Positions 26,544 to 35,267 of a stretch of 64,000 nt of DNA are shown in pieces. The notes beneath the pieces were generated by a model. That model was not told the DNA's origin and made no database searches. It saw nothing but the letters and a program-made list of their open reading frames with translations. The DNA lies in contig NZ_CP117866.1 in NCBI RefSeq assembly GCF_028736035.1, forward strand, positions 8,907,001 to 8,971,000, in the 5' to 3' direction. Position 1 is the first letter of the stretch. The number at the start of each line of letters is the position of its first letter. The position numbers and the translations under genes are program-made. Source of the DNA: Streptomyces sp. T12 (GTDB lineage: Bacteria > Actinomycetota > Actinomycetes > Streptomycetales > Streptomycetaceae).

Positions 26544-27701
26544 ATGCGCTTTCTGCACCCGGACGGCACCACCGTCCACCTCGGCTACTGCAGCAACGTC
26601 CACCAGGCGGAGGACCTCCAGGGCGTGATCGCCCAGCTCGCCGACTACGCCGAGCCCGTGCGCGACCGGCTCGGGGTCGACCGGCTCGGCATCGGCCTGT
26701 GGCTGGCGCGCCCCGTCGTCACCGAACTCGCCGATGACGAGGGCGCGTTGACGCGTCTGAAGACCGAACTGCGGGCGCGCGGCCTGGAGACCGTCACCCT
26801 CAACGCCTTCCCGTACGCCGGGTTCCACCGCGAGGTCGTCAAGAAGGACGTGTACGAACCCGACTGGGCCGACGAGGCCCGGCTGAAGTACACCCTGGAC
26901 TGCGCCCGCGTCCTCGCCGCCCTCCTCCCGGACGACGTCGACCGCGGAAGCGTCTCCACGCTGCCGCTCGCGTGGCGCACCCCGTGGACTCCCGCCTGTG
27001 CCGAGGAGGCCCGGCACGCCGTGGACCGGCTGGCCACCGGGCTCGCCGCGCTGGAGGCGTGGACGGGTCGCCGTATCCGCGTCGGGTTCGAGCCGGAACC
27101 CGGGTGCGTCGTCGAGACCACCACGCAGGCGGTGCGGGAACTGGGCGGGCTGGACTCCGACCGGCTCGGCATCTGCCTCGACGCGTGCCATCTCGCCGTC
27201 CAGTTCGAGGACCCTGCCGAGGCCCTGCGGCGGCTCTCGGAAGCCGGGATGCCCGTGGTCAAACTCCAGGCGTCCTGCGCCGTGGAGGCCGCGAACCCGG
27301 CCGCCCCCGCCGCCCGCGCGGCCCTGCACCGGCTCGCCGAACCCCGGTTCCTGCACCAGACCCGGACGACGAGCGACGGTGACGTCCTCGGCGTGGACGA
27401 CCTCCCGGACGCCCTCGACGGCGACCTTCCCGCCGACGGCGGCCCCTGGCGCGTCCACTTCCACGCCCCGCTGCACACCGAGCCCGAACCTCCGCTGCGT
27501 ACGACGGCCGGCCAGCTCGACCAGGTCCTCGCCGGGCTGCTGGGCGGGGCCTCGGCCCACTGCGACCACATCGAGGTCGAGACCTACACCTGGTCCGTCC
27601 TCCCCGAACCGCCCGCCGACCTGCCCGGCGGCATCGCCGCCGAACTCGCCTGGGCCCGCGACCGGTTGACCGGCCTCGGCCTCAAGGAGGACCCGTCATG
27701 A
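26544..27701 (+). CDS. eboE: EboE, xylose-isomerase-like TIM-barrel protein
   Basis: 385 residues, the length expected for EboE. Seen: N-terminal MRFLHPDGTTVHLGYCSNVH, characteristic of the family; RIRVGFEPEPGCVVET (about 174-189), LGICLDACHLAVQFED (about 209-224), and the C-terminal SAHCDHIEVETYTWSVLP (about 336-353). The Glu/Asp/His residues of the TIM-barrel metal site recur in these strands. The 3' end overlaps the next gene by four bases (ATGA). Annotated in databases as metabolite traffic protein EboE on the basis of cyanobacterial work; the reaction is unknown. Confidence 0.85.
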   Translation: MRFLHPDGTTVHLGYCSNVHQAEDLQGVIAQLADYAEPVRDRLGVDRLGIGLWLARPVVTELADDEGALTRLKTELRARGLETVTLNAFPYAGFHREVVKKDVYEPDWADEARLKYTLDCARVLAALLPDDVDRGSVSTLPLAWRTPWTPACAEEARHAVDRLATGLAALEAWTGRRIRVGFEPEPGCVVETTTQAVRELGGLDSDRLGICLDACHLAVQFEDPAEALRRLSEAGMPVVKLQASCAVEAANPAAPAARAALHRLAEPRFLHQTRTTSDGDVLGVDDLPDALDGDLPADGGPWRVHFHAPLHTEPEPPLRTTAGQLDQVLAGLLGGASAHCDHIEVETYTWSVLPEPPADLPGGIAAELAWARDRLTGLGLKEDPS

Positions 27702-29128
27702 CGACCGACCCATCGAACCGCGTTGTCGTCCTCGACATCGTCGGCCTCACCCCGAACCTTCTGCGGCATATGCCGGCCGTCGCCGCCCTCGGCGACCGCG
27801 GCTTCCGGGCCCGGCTCGACACCGTGCTGCCCGCCGTGACCTGCACCGTCCAGTCCACCCTCCTCACCGGCGAACCCCCGTCCACGCACGGCGCGGTGGC
27901 GAACGGCTGGTACTTCCGCGACCTCGGCGAAGTCATGCTGTGGCGCCAGCACAACGCCCTCGTCGGCGGCGAGAAGATCTGGGAGACGGCCCGGAAGGCC
28001 AAGCCCGACTACAAGGTCGCCAACATCTGCTGGTGGTACGCGATGGGCGCCGACGTCGACTGGACGGTCACCCCGCGCCCCGTCTACTACTCCGACGGCC
28101 GCAAGGAACCCGACTGCTACACCTGGCCGCCCTCCCTGCACGACGAACTCACCGACCGGCTGGGCCCGTTCCCCCTCTTCACCTACTGGGGCCCGAACGC
28201 CGGCATGCCCTCCACCCAGTGGATCCTGGCCGCTTCCCGGCAGATCTTCGACGAACACCGCCCCGACCTCACGCTCGTCTACATCCCGCAGATGGACTAC
28301 GAGCCCCAGCGCTCCGGCCCGGACTCACCGGAAACCCTCCGCGCCGCACGCCAACTCGACCACGCCCTGCGCCCGTTGATCGACCACTTCCTGAGCGAGG
28401 GAGCCACCGTCGTCGCGCTCAGCGAGTACGGCATCACGCCCGTCTCCCGCCCGGTCGACATCAACCGCGCCCTGCGCCGGGCAGGGCTGCTGGAGGTCTA
28501 CACACAGGACGGCATGGAGTACCTCGACCCGTGGACGTCACGCGCCTTTGCGGTCGCCGACCACCAGGTCGCCCACGTGTACGTCCGCGACCCGGCCGAC
28601 GTCGACACGGTCGCCAAGCTCGTCGCCGAACTCGACGGCGTGGAGCAGGTGCTGGACGCCGACGGCAAGTCCGCCCACGGCCTGGACCACGAGCGCTCCG
28701 GCGAACTCGTCGCACTCGCCGACCCCGACGCCTGGTTCACGTACTACTACTGGCTGGACGACGAGCGCGCCCCCGACTTCGCCCGCCAGGTCGAGATCCA
28801 CCGCAAGCCCGGCTACGACCCCGCCGAGCTCCTCTACGACGAGGCCGTCCCCGCGGTGAAGCTGCGCGCCGTCGGCCAGGTGGCCCGCAAGAAGCTCGGC
28901 TTCCGCTACCGCCTCAAGACCGTCCCCCTCGACCCCTCCGGCGTCCGCGGCAGCCACGGCCGCCTGCCCGCCGACCCCGACCACGGCCCCGTACTGCTGT
29001 GTTCGCAGCCCTCGCCGGAGTCGGCACCGGCGAAGGAGGCGTACGCGGCCACCGAGGTCAAGTCCCTGCTGCTGGGCCTCGCGGGCCTGCACGAGACGCC
29101 CGACGCAATGGAAGGCACGGAGAAGTGA
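27698..29128 (+). CDS. eboF: Alkaline-phosphatase-superfamily phosphodiesterase (nucleotide pyrophosphatase type), EboF-like
   Basis: 476 residues. Seen: N-terminal VVVLDIVGLTPNLLRHMPAV with the first metal Asp (about residue 14), the Thr nucleophile in PAVTCTVQSTLLTG (about 47-60), STHGAVANGWYFRD (about 64-77), IPQMDYEPQRSGP (about 196-208) with a metal Asp, and SEYGITPVSRPVDINRALR (about 244-262). This is the type I phosphodiesterase/nucleotide pyrophosphatase arrangement. No signal peptide is visible, so it appears cytoplasmic. It starts inside the EboE stop (ATGA) and ends inside the P450 start (GTGA), which ties it tightly to both. Confidence 0.85.
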   Translation: MTTDPSNRVVVLDIVGLTPNLLRHMPAVAALGDRGFRARLDTVLPAVTCTVQSTLLTGEPPSTHGAVANGWYFRDLGEVMLWRQHNALVGGEKIWETARKAKPDYKVANICWWYAMGADVDWTVTPRPVYYSDGRKEPDCYTWPPSLHDELTDRLGPFPLFTYWGPNAGMPSTQWILAASRQIFDEHRPDLTLVYIPQMDYEPQRSGPDSPETLRAARQLDHALRPLIDHFLSEGATVVALSEYGITPVSRPVDINRALRRAGLLEVYTQDGMEYLDPWTSRAFAVADHQVAHVYVRDPADVDTVAKLVAELDGVEQVLDADGKSAHGLDHERSGELVALADPDAWFTYYYWLDDERAPDFARQVEIHRKPGYDPAELLYDEAVPAVKLRAVGQVARKKLGFRYRLKTVPLDPSGVRGSHGRLPADPDHGPVLLCSQPSPESAPAKEAYAATEVKSLLLGLAGLHETPDAMEGTEK

Positions 29129-30312
29129 CGACCCACCCGCCCCTGCCCACGATCCGCCCGCTGCTCGACCCGGCCCCCGAGTACGCCAAGTGGCAGTCCG
29201 AGGAGCCGATCCGCCGGGTGACGATCTGGGGCGACAACAGCCCCTGGCTGATCACCGGTTACGAGGACGCCCGTACGGTGCTCGCCGACCCCCGCTTCAG
29301 CGCGGACGCCAATCACCCCGACTTCCCCCACACTCGCCCCGGAGCACCGCCGCAAGCTCCCGGCCTCTTCCACCAGATGGACCCGCCGGACCACACCCGG
29401 CTGCGCCGCATGCTGATCCCCGACTTCACCTTCCGGCGCATCGAGCAGATGGAAGGTGCCGTACAGCGGATCTGCGACGACCTGCTGGACGCGATGACGG
29501 ACGGCGACGCGACGCAGGCGGACCTGGTCGCGTCGTACGCACTGCCCCTGCCCACCCTCGCCATCTGCGAACTGCTCGGTGTTCCCTACGAGGACCACGG
29601 CTTCTTCCGCGCGAAGTCCAACGCCCTCACCAGCGTCGCCGGCGACCCGGCCGAGGCGATGTCGGCCCGCATGGCGCTCTACGGCTATCTGCGCGCCCTC
29701 ATCGAGCGCCGTACGCACGACCCCGCCGACGACCTCGTCTCCCGCCTGGCCACCGAGCGCGTCGCGACCGGCGAGGCCACGCTCGACGAGGCCACGGGCA
29801 TGGTCTCCCTGCTCCTGCTGGCGGGTCACGAGACCACGGCGAACATGTTCCCGCTGGCCGTGATCGCCCTGCTGCAGAACCCGGCCCAACTGGACGCACT
29901 GCGGGCCGACGGCTCCCTGTGGCCGGGGGCGGTGGAGGAACTCCTGCGCCATCTGACCGTCATCCACTCCGGGATACGCCGGGTCGCCACGGAGGACGTC
30001 GACCTGTCCGGCGTCCGTATCCGCGCGGGGGAGGGCGTGGTGGTGGCGTTGCAGGCCGCCAACCGCGACCCGTCCGTGTACGCCGCCCCCGACGCCCTCG
30101 ACGTCCGCCGCGACGCCGGCGGCCACCTCGCCTTCGGACACGGACTGCACCAGTGCCTCGGCCAGTCGCTGGCCCGCACCGAACTCCGCCTGGGCCTGTC
30201 CACCCTGTTCCGCAGGCTCCCGTCCCTGCGCGTGACGGCCCCGCTCGATTCGCTGGCCCTGTCGGCCAGCACGGTCCACGGGGTGCGCTCGTTGCCGGTC
30301 GCCTGGAAATAA
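29125..30312 (+). CDS. Cytochrome P450 at the end of the ebo operon
   Basis: 395 residues, soluble bacterial type. Seen: the I-helix LLLLAGHETTANMF (about 229-242), K-helix EELLRHLTVIHSGIRR with the ExxR pair (about 271-286), the haem-binding loop HLAFGHGLHQCLGQSLARTE (about 333-352) with the axial Cys in HQCLG, and MDPPDHTRLRRML in the C-helix (about 87-99). All catalytic signatures are intact. GTG 29125 overlaps the EboF stop (GTGA), implying cotranslation with the ebo genes. Ferredoxin and reductase partners are not encoded nearby. Its presence suggests that the ebo-linked metabolite is oxidised; the substrate is unknown. Confidence 0.93.
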   Translation: MTTHPPLPTIRPLLDPAPEYAKWQSEEPIRRVTIWGDNSPWLITGYEDARTVLADPRFSADANHPDFPHTRPGAPPQAPGLFHQMDPPDHTRLRRMLIPDFTFRRIEQMEGAVQRICDDLLDAMTDGDATQADLVASYALPLPTLAICELLGVPYEDHGFFRAKSNALTSVAGDPAEAMSARMALYGYLRALIERRTHDPADDLVSRLATERVATGEATLDEATGMVSLLLLAGHETTANMFPLAVIALLQNPAQLDALRADGSLWPGAVEELLRHLTVIHSGIRRVATEDVDLSGVRIRAGEGVVVALQAANRDPSVYAAPDALDVRRDAGGHLAFGHGLHQCLGQSLARTELRLGLSTLFRRLPSLRVTAPLDSLALSASTVHGVRSLPVAWK

Positions 30313-30349
30313 CCGGTCATCGGTGGTCAGGGCTGCTATAGAGGCAGTC

Positions 30350-30859
30350 ATGACCACCATCAGGCTCGTTCAGGGCGACATCACGCGAGAGAGCGCCGAC
30401 GCGATCGTCAACGCCGCGAACTCCTCCCTCCTGGGCGGGGGAGGAGTCGACGGCGCGATCCACCGCCGCGGTGGCCCCGCGATCCTCGACGAGTGCCGCA
30501 AGCTGCGCGCTTCCCAGTACGGCAAGGGCCTGCCCACCGGGCAGGCGGTCGCCACGACGGCCGGGGAGCTGGACGCGCGGTACGTGATCCACACGGTGGG
30601 CCCGGTCTGGTCGTCCACCGAGGACCGCTCGCAGCTGCTGTCCTCCTGCTACCGGGAGTCGCTGCGCGTGGCCGACGAACTGGGCGCCAGGACGGTCGCG
30701 TTCCCGGCGATCTCCACCGGCGTCTACGGCTGGCCGATCGACGACGGTGCCCGGATCGCAGTGGAGACGGTGCGGGCGGCGGACACGGCGGTCGAGGAGG
30801 TCCGGTTCGTGCTCTTCGACGAGCGGGCGTACGAGGCGTTCGCCGGGCACGTGCGCTGA
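30350..30859 (+). CDS. Macrodomain ADP-ribose-binding protein (O-acetyl-ADP-ribose deacetylase type)
   Basis: 169 residues, a single macrodomain. Seen: IRLVQGDITRESADAIVNAA with the adenine Asp and the Asn of the catalytic NAAN motif (about 4-27), LLGGGGVDGAIHRRGG (about 29-44), and the phosphate loop FPAISTGVYGWPID (about 118-131). This MacroD/YmdB-type set is expected to hydrolyse O-acetyl-ADP-ribose or mono-ADP-ribosyl esters. ATG 30350 follows TATAGA by 7 bases, so the mRNA may be leaderless. It sits between the P450 and the lanthipeptide regulator with no obvious link to either. Sir2, Nudix and ADP-ribosylglycohydrolase genes occur 13-17 kb downstream. Confidence 0.9.
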   Translation: MTTIRLVQGDITRESADAIVNAANSSLLGGGGVDGAIHRRGGPAILDECRKLRASQYGKGLPTGQAVATTAGELDARYVIHTVGPVWSSTEDRSQLLSSCYRESLRVADELGARTVAFPAISTGVYGWPIDDGARIAVETVRAADTAVEEVRFVLFDERAYEAFAGHVR

Positions 30860-30959
30860 TCGCGGAGCGGCCGGATAATTGGCTCCGAAGGCGTCTGGAG
30901 AGTGCGGCACGCAGGGTGAGGTGTCTCGGCAGGCCGCGTAGCGCCAGGTGGGAGCGACA

Positions 30960-31565
30960 TTGATCCGCGTGCTTCTGATCGGGAAAGCCCGCCTCATGAG
31001 GGGAGCGGTCGCCGCCCTCCTGTCTCGCGAAGAGGACATCGAAGTCGTCGCCGAAGTCGAAGGCAACGGGCAGGTGATCGCGCGGGCACTGATGTGCCGC
31101 CCCGACGTGTTGGTGATCGACGTCGACTCCAAGGAGGGCGAGGAACTCGCCGCGCACCGTGAGCTGAGGGTGCGGCTGCCGGACTGCCGGATGCTGCTGC
31201 TGATGGCCTCGACGACACCCGAGCGGCTCCGCCGCATCCTCGACCTGCACGCTGCCGGGGTCATCAGCACGAACGCGCCGGCGGACCGCTTGGTCCACGG
31301 CGTCCGCAAGCTGGTCAGGGGGCAGCGGTTCATCGACCCCGAGTTCGCACTGGTCGCGCTCGACGCCGGAGAGAACCCGCTGACCCCGCGGGACGTGGAA
31401 ATCCTGAGAATGACCGCCGACGGCACGCCCACCCGTGAGATCGCCGAGCGGTTGTCCCTGTCCGTGGCCACGGTCCGCAACCATCTGTCGGCGATCACCA
31501 GGAAGACGGGCGGACGTAATCGGATCGACGCGATCCGCATCGCCAGGGAGTCGGGCTGGGTGTGA
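30960..31565 (+). CDS. amfR: Atypical NarL-family response regulator of the lanthipeptide locus (AmfR/RamR)
   Basis: 201 residues from TTG 30960, chosen because GGGAG ends 6 bases upstream (a GTG at 30948 has none). The C-terminal LuxR HTH is intact (LTPRDVEILRMTADGTPTRE then SVATVRNHLSAITRKTGGRN, about 141-185). The receiver is degenerate: where active receivers have an acidic pair after IRVLLV, this reads IRVLLIGKAR, and the conserved Lys motif is replaced by AAGVISTN; only the Asp in VLVIDVDS remains. Known: RamR/AmfR activates the amf/ram operon in an unphosphorylated or atypical manner. It is convergent with the exporter genes, 25 bases from stop to stop. GATAAT at 30874-30879 is a possible -10. 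Confidence 0.85.
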   Translation: MIRVLLIGKARLMRGAVAALLSREEDIEVVAEVEGNGQVIARALMCRPDVLVIDVDSKEGEELAAHRELRVRLPDCRMLLLMASTTPERLRRILDLHAAGVISTNAPADRLVHGVRKLVRGQRFIDPEFALVALDAGENPLTPRDVEILRMTADGTPTREIAERLSLSVATVRNHLSAITRKTGGRNRIDAIRIARESGWV

Positions 31566-31590
31566 CCGTTCGGAGGCGAGCGGTGAGCGT

Positions 31591-33429
31591 TCAAAGGTGA
31601 GCGGTGAGCCGCAGGAGGACACGGACGGCATCCCGTACCCGTCCCGCACGTGTCATCGCTCCGACCGTCGGCGCAGAGGCGTTCGCGGCGCCCCAGTGGC
31701 CGACCAGGTCACGGTAGAGAGCGGAGTCGGCGAGCAACTCCTCGTGGGTGCCGAGGGCGACCCGCGTACCGTCCATGACGAGGATCCGGTCGGCCCGCAG
31801 TGCCGAACTGATGCGGTGGGCGACTACGACCAGGGTGCCCGGGCGGCGGGCGAAGGCCTCCTCGGCGACCGCTTCGGCGACCGGATCGAGATGACAGGTG
31901 GCCTCGTCCAGCAGGGCCAGTCGTGGTGCCGGGAGCAAGGCGCGGGCCAGGGCGACGAGCTGGCGCTCCCCGGCCGAGAGGTCTCGCGGGTCCACCGGCG
32001 CGTCGTAGCCGCCCAGCCGCTCCACGAGCGGTGCCGCGCCCACGGCACGGACCGCCGCCTGCACGTGCGCCGGGGCGGCGCCCGGTACCAGGTAGGTGAG
32101 GTTCTCCTCCAGGGTGCCGGCGAAGACGTACGCCTCCTGCGGGATCAGCACGCGGTGCCGGGCCAGGTCGTCGCCGCCCCCCAGCGCGAGGACCGGCGCG
32201 TCGTCGAGGCGCACCTGCCCCGCCCGCGGTTCGAGCACCCCCGCGAGCAGCGCGGCGAGGGTGGACTTCCCGGCGCCGCTCGGTCCCACCACGGCGAGGT
32301 GCTCGCCCGGGCGCAGGACGAGGTCCAGGTCGCGGATCACCGGCTCCGCGGACTGTGCGTAACCGAAGGTGAGACCGCGGGCCTCCACGCGTGCACCACC
32401 GGGCCGTACCGGACTACGCCCCGTCGCCGCGCCGGTCCCCGCTTCGGCGTCCTCGGGTGCCGTCGCCTCGGGTTCGTCGGGCTTCACCGCGATCTCGGCC
32501 ATCCGGCCGACGGTGACCAGGAGCCACAGCCCGCTGCTGCCAAGCCCCTGGACAAAGCCCTGCAGGGCGGGCTGGAGGGCCTGCGACACATAGGTCACCG
32601 CCCCCAGGATCGCCCCCGTCGTCACCCCGCTCCGCACCAGCCAGGGCGCCGCGATCAGGATCAGCAGGAGGGGCACCCAGCCGCTGATGCCCAGAGCGGC
32701 GGTCCGTACCGCGGTGAGCCGCGCCAGCGACACGGTCGCCCGGGCCGCGGCGTCGACCTGCCCACCCGTCTCGGCGCGTACGCGGTCCTCGGCGCCGCAG
32801 GCCACCACGTCCCGCAGCCCGCCGCTCAGGGCGCTCGCGGACTCGGCGATGCGCTCGTCCGCCAGGATGACCTCCCGCTGTCGTGCGGCCATCGCCCGCA
32901 GTGCCGCGGCGAACAGGGCGAGGCCGATCAGGAGCGGCGGCACGACGAGGGCGAGCAGCACCGGGTCGAGGCCGGCCAGACCCAGCAGCACGCCCCCGGC
33001 GGTGACCAGGAAGCCCTGGACGAACAGCACGATCGCGCCGTAGGCGTCGCGGGCCCGCTCCACATGCTCGGTGAGCCGGGCCACGCCCGCGGTGTCGGCC
33101 GGCTCGCCCAGCCGGGCGGACCGGTGCAGCGTGCCCGTGGTCACGAGCGTGACCAGCTCGTCCCGGAACGGTTCGATGAGTGAGGCCAGTCCCTGCACGG
33201 CGTGCCGGGTGCCCCAGGCTCCGACGAGGAAGGCGCCCGCCAGCGCGCCCAGCCAGAGGAAGCCGATGCCGGGCCGGTCGGCCAGGAACCCGCGGTCGAC
33301 GGCGCGGGCCACGATCCACCCGGAGAGAAAGGCGGGCGCGGCCTGCACCAGTGACCAGGCCACGAGTCGGCGGTATTCCCGACGCCGACGACTGAGCGAG
33401 GAGCGCAGGATCTGCACGGACCGCCGCAT
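31591..33429 (-). CDS. amfA: ABC exporter subunit with canonical ATPase site (lanthipeptide export)
   Basis: 612 residues: a six-helix exporter domain (about 1-300) fused to an ATPase domain (about 355-590). Seen: Walker A VVGPSGAGKSTLAALL, signature LSAGERQLVALARALL, Walker B with catalytic Glu LALLDEATCHLD and switch His in VVVAHRISSALRAD. ATG 33429 shares its A with the TGA of the upstream exporter gene (TGATG), so the two subunits are translated together and should form a heterodimer. It is expected to export the mature class III lanthipeptide. The symbol A/B assignment between the two subunits is by gene order only. Confidence 0.85.
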   Translation of the reverse strand: MRRSVQILRSSLSRRRREYRRLVAWSLVQAAPAFLSGWIVARAVDRGFLADRPGIGFLWLGALAGAFLVGAWGTRHAVQGLASLIEPFRDELVTLVTTGTLHRSARLGEPADTAGVARLTEHVERARDAYGAIVLFVQGFLVTAGGVLLGLAGLDPVLLALVVPPLLIGLALFAAALRAMAARQREVILADERIAESASALSGGLRDVVACGAEDRVRAETGGQVDAAARATVSLARLTAVRTAALGISGWVPLLLILIAAPWLVRSGVTTGAILGAVTYVSQALQPALQGFVQGLGSSGLWLLVTVGRMAEIAVKPDEPEATAPEDAEAGTGAATGRSPVRPGGARVEARGLTFGYAQSAEPVIRDLDLVLRPGEHLAVVGPSGAGKSTLAALLAGVLEPRAGQVRLDDAPVLALGGGDDLARHRVLIPQEAYVFAGTLEENLTYLVPGAAPAHVQAAVRAVGAAPLVERLGGYDAPVDPRDLSAGERQLVALARALLPAPRLALLDEATCHLDPVAEAVAEEAFARRPGTLVVVAHRISSALRADRILVMDGTRVALGTHEELLADSALYRDLVGHWGAANASAPTVGAMTRAGRVRDAVRVLLRLTAHL

Positions 33430-35150
33430 CACCGTGCGCCCCCCACCATCTCGGCGGCGGCAAGGCTGAACGGCTGGAACGTGGCACGGTACTCGGGATC
33501 CGCCCACAGCGCCCGATGCGGTCCCCGCCCCCGGACCGCGCCGTCGGCCAGCCAGACCACGATGTCCGCCCGTGCCGCCATGGAGGCCCGGTGCGCCACG
33601 ACGATCCGCGTGCGGGCGGCGAGCGCACTGGTCAGGACCTGGCTGATGTGGTGCTCGGTCACGGTGTCCAGGCTGGCGGCCACGTCGTCGAGCACGAGCA
33701 CCCGCCCGGCCTGGACGAACGCGCGGGCCAGCCCGACCCGCTGCGCCTCGCCGCCGGAGATCGGGGTGTCGGCGACGCGGCTCGCGTATCCGGCGGGCAT
33801 GTGGCGGATGAACGCGTCGGCACGGGCCGCCCTGGCCTGCGCCACGAGTACCTCGGCAGAGGGCATCCGCGGGCCGAACCCGATGGCGTCGGCGAAGGTC
33901 TCGCCGAGCAGCACCGGGCGTTCGAAGCCGTACGCCACCGCCTGCCTGAGCTCCTCGCGGCCGAGGCTGCGCAGCGGCACGCCGTCGAGCAGCACCTCAC
34001 CCTCGTCCGGGTCGACGAGACGCCCCGCCAGCGCGGCCAGCAGCGACTTGCCGGCCCCGGACCGGCCCACGACGGCGACGAGGGCGCCGCCCGGGACGAT
34101 CAGGCTGAGGTCCTGGAGCACGGGGCCGTCCGTCCCCTGAACGGTCACGTGCCGGAACTCCAGCCTTCCGGGGCCTTCGGCAAGGCGCTTCCGGCCGTAC
34201 GCCACGGGTGGTTCGGCGATCACCTCGGCGATCCGCCCCGCTGTCGTACGGGCCTGGGCCAGCTGGCTCAGCGACGACAGCACGCCGCCGATGCCGGCCG
34301 CCATGACCACGTACTCGCTCGCCGCGAGCACGTCGCCGGGCGTGATCCGGCCCTGGGTGAGCCCCAGTCCGGCCACTGCCAGGACGGCGACCACCAGCAG
34401 GGGGACGACCAGTTCGCCGCGCGCCGAGATCCGCGCGATCGCGTCCCACGCGCTCAGTCCGTGCCGACGCAGCTCGGGAAGGGGCGCGAGGACACGGCGC
34501 GCCTCGCGGTCGACGGTCCGGGCCGCGGTGATCGTCCGGATTCCGCCCAGGGCATCGACGAGCCGTGCGGCGATGGTGCCCTGCACGCGGAAGTAGCCCT
34601 CGTTGGCGTCGGAGATGTCGCGGAGGAAGGCCCGCACCAGGAGCACCACGATCGGCATCCCGGCCAGGAAGGTGAGACACAGCCAGTAGTCGATGAACGC
34701 CAGGGCGACGATCGCGCCGAGCGGAGGGACCAGGCCCATGACGACCCACACCAGGCCCGACGCGCTGTTCCCGGTCCGGGCGGCGTTGCCGACCAGACGA
34801 CTGACCAGGTCGCCCGGCGTGAACCTGCGGGTGGCCCGGGTGCCCAGCGCCAGCACGTGCCCCAGCAGTGTGTGCCGCAGCCAGGCGGTCGACCGGGCCT
34901 CGGCGATCTGCCCGACGAGATCGTCCACGGCGTCGACGGCCACCAGGACGAAGATCAGCACTCCGGTGAAAGCGAGCCAGCGCGCCGAGTCGCCCCCACT
35001 GAGGACGGCGTCAAGGGTGCGGCCCATGACGGCCGGCAGTGCGAGTCCGGCGCCGGTGAGCAGCAACGAGGTGACCACCGTGACGCCCACCCAGACACCG
35101 CCCCGCCGGGCTGACGCCAGCAGAAGGCGGTCCGCCGCGCCAAGGCTCAT
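33429..35150 (-). CDS. amfB: ABC exporter subunit with degenerate ATPase site (lanthipeptide export)
   Basis: 573 residues: transmembrane domain (about 15-310, with motifs FTPGDLVSRLVGNAARTG) and ATPase domain (about 330-560). Seen: Walker A VVGRSGAGKSLLAALAG, signature PISGGEAQRVGLARAFV, but Walker B ends LVLDDVAASLD, so the catalytic Glu is replaced by Asp; the switch His remains in VVAHRASMAARADI. Such asymmetry is characteristic of heterodimeric exporters in which only one ATP site hydrolyses. ATG 35150 follows GGGAGGTG. It lies 117 bases downstream of the precursor peptide gene and directly upstream of the partner subunit. Confidence 0.85.
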   Translation of the reverse strand: MSLGAADRLLLASARRGGVWVGVTVVTSLLLTGAGLALPAVMGRTLDAVLSGGDSARWLAFTGVLIFVLVAVDAVDDLVGQIAEARSTAWLRHTLLGHVLALGTRATRRFTPGDLVSRLVGNAARTGNSASGLVWVVMGLVPPLGAIVALAFIDYWLCLTFLAGMPIVVLLVRAFLRDISDANEGYFRVQGTIAARLVDALGGIRTITAARTVDREARRVLAPLPELRRHGLSAWDAIARISARGELVVPLLVVAVLAVAGLGLTQGRITPGDVLAASEYVVMAAGIGGVLSSLSQLAQARTTAGRIAEVIAEPPVAYGRKRLAEGPGRLEFRHVTVQGTDGPVLQDLSLIVPGGALVAVVGRSGAGKSLLAALAGRLVDPDEGEVLLDGVPLRSLGREELRQAVAYGFERPVLLGETFADAIGFGPRMPSAEVLVAQARAARADAFIRHMPAGYASRVADTPISGGEAQRVGLARAFVQAGRVLVLDDVAASLDTVTEHHISQVLTSALAARTRIVVAHRASMAARADIVVWLADGAVRGRGPHRALWADPEYRATFQPFSLAAAEMVGGAR

Positions 35151-35267
35151 GGCACCTCCCGGTCGTCCCGGTCGTCCTGGTCGTCCTGGTTGTGCGGGAC
35201 CGGAGTCGTACGTGATCGAAGAGAACGGCTATTGCGGGGACGCACGAGGCGCCCCCGCGCCGGACAA

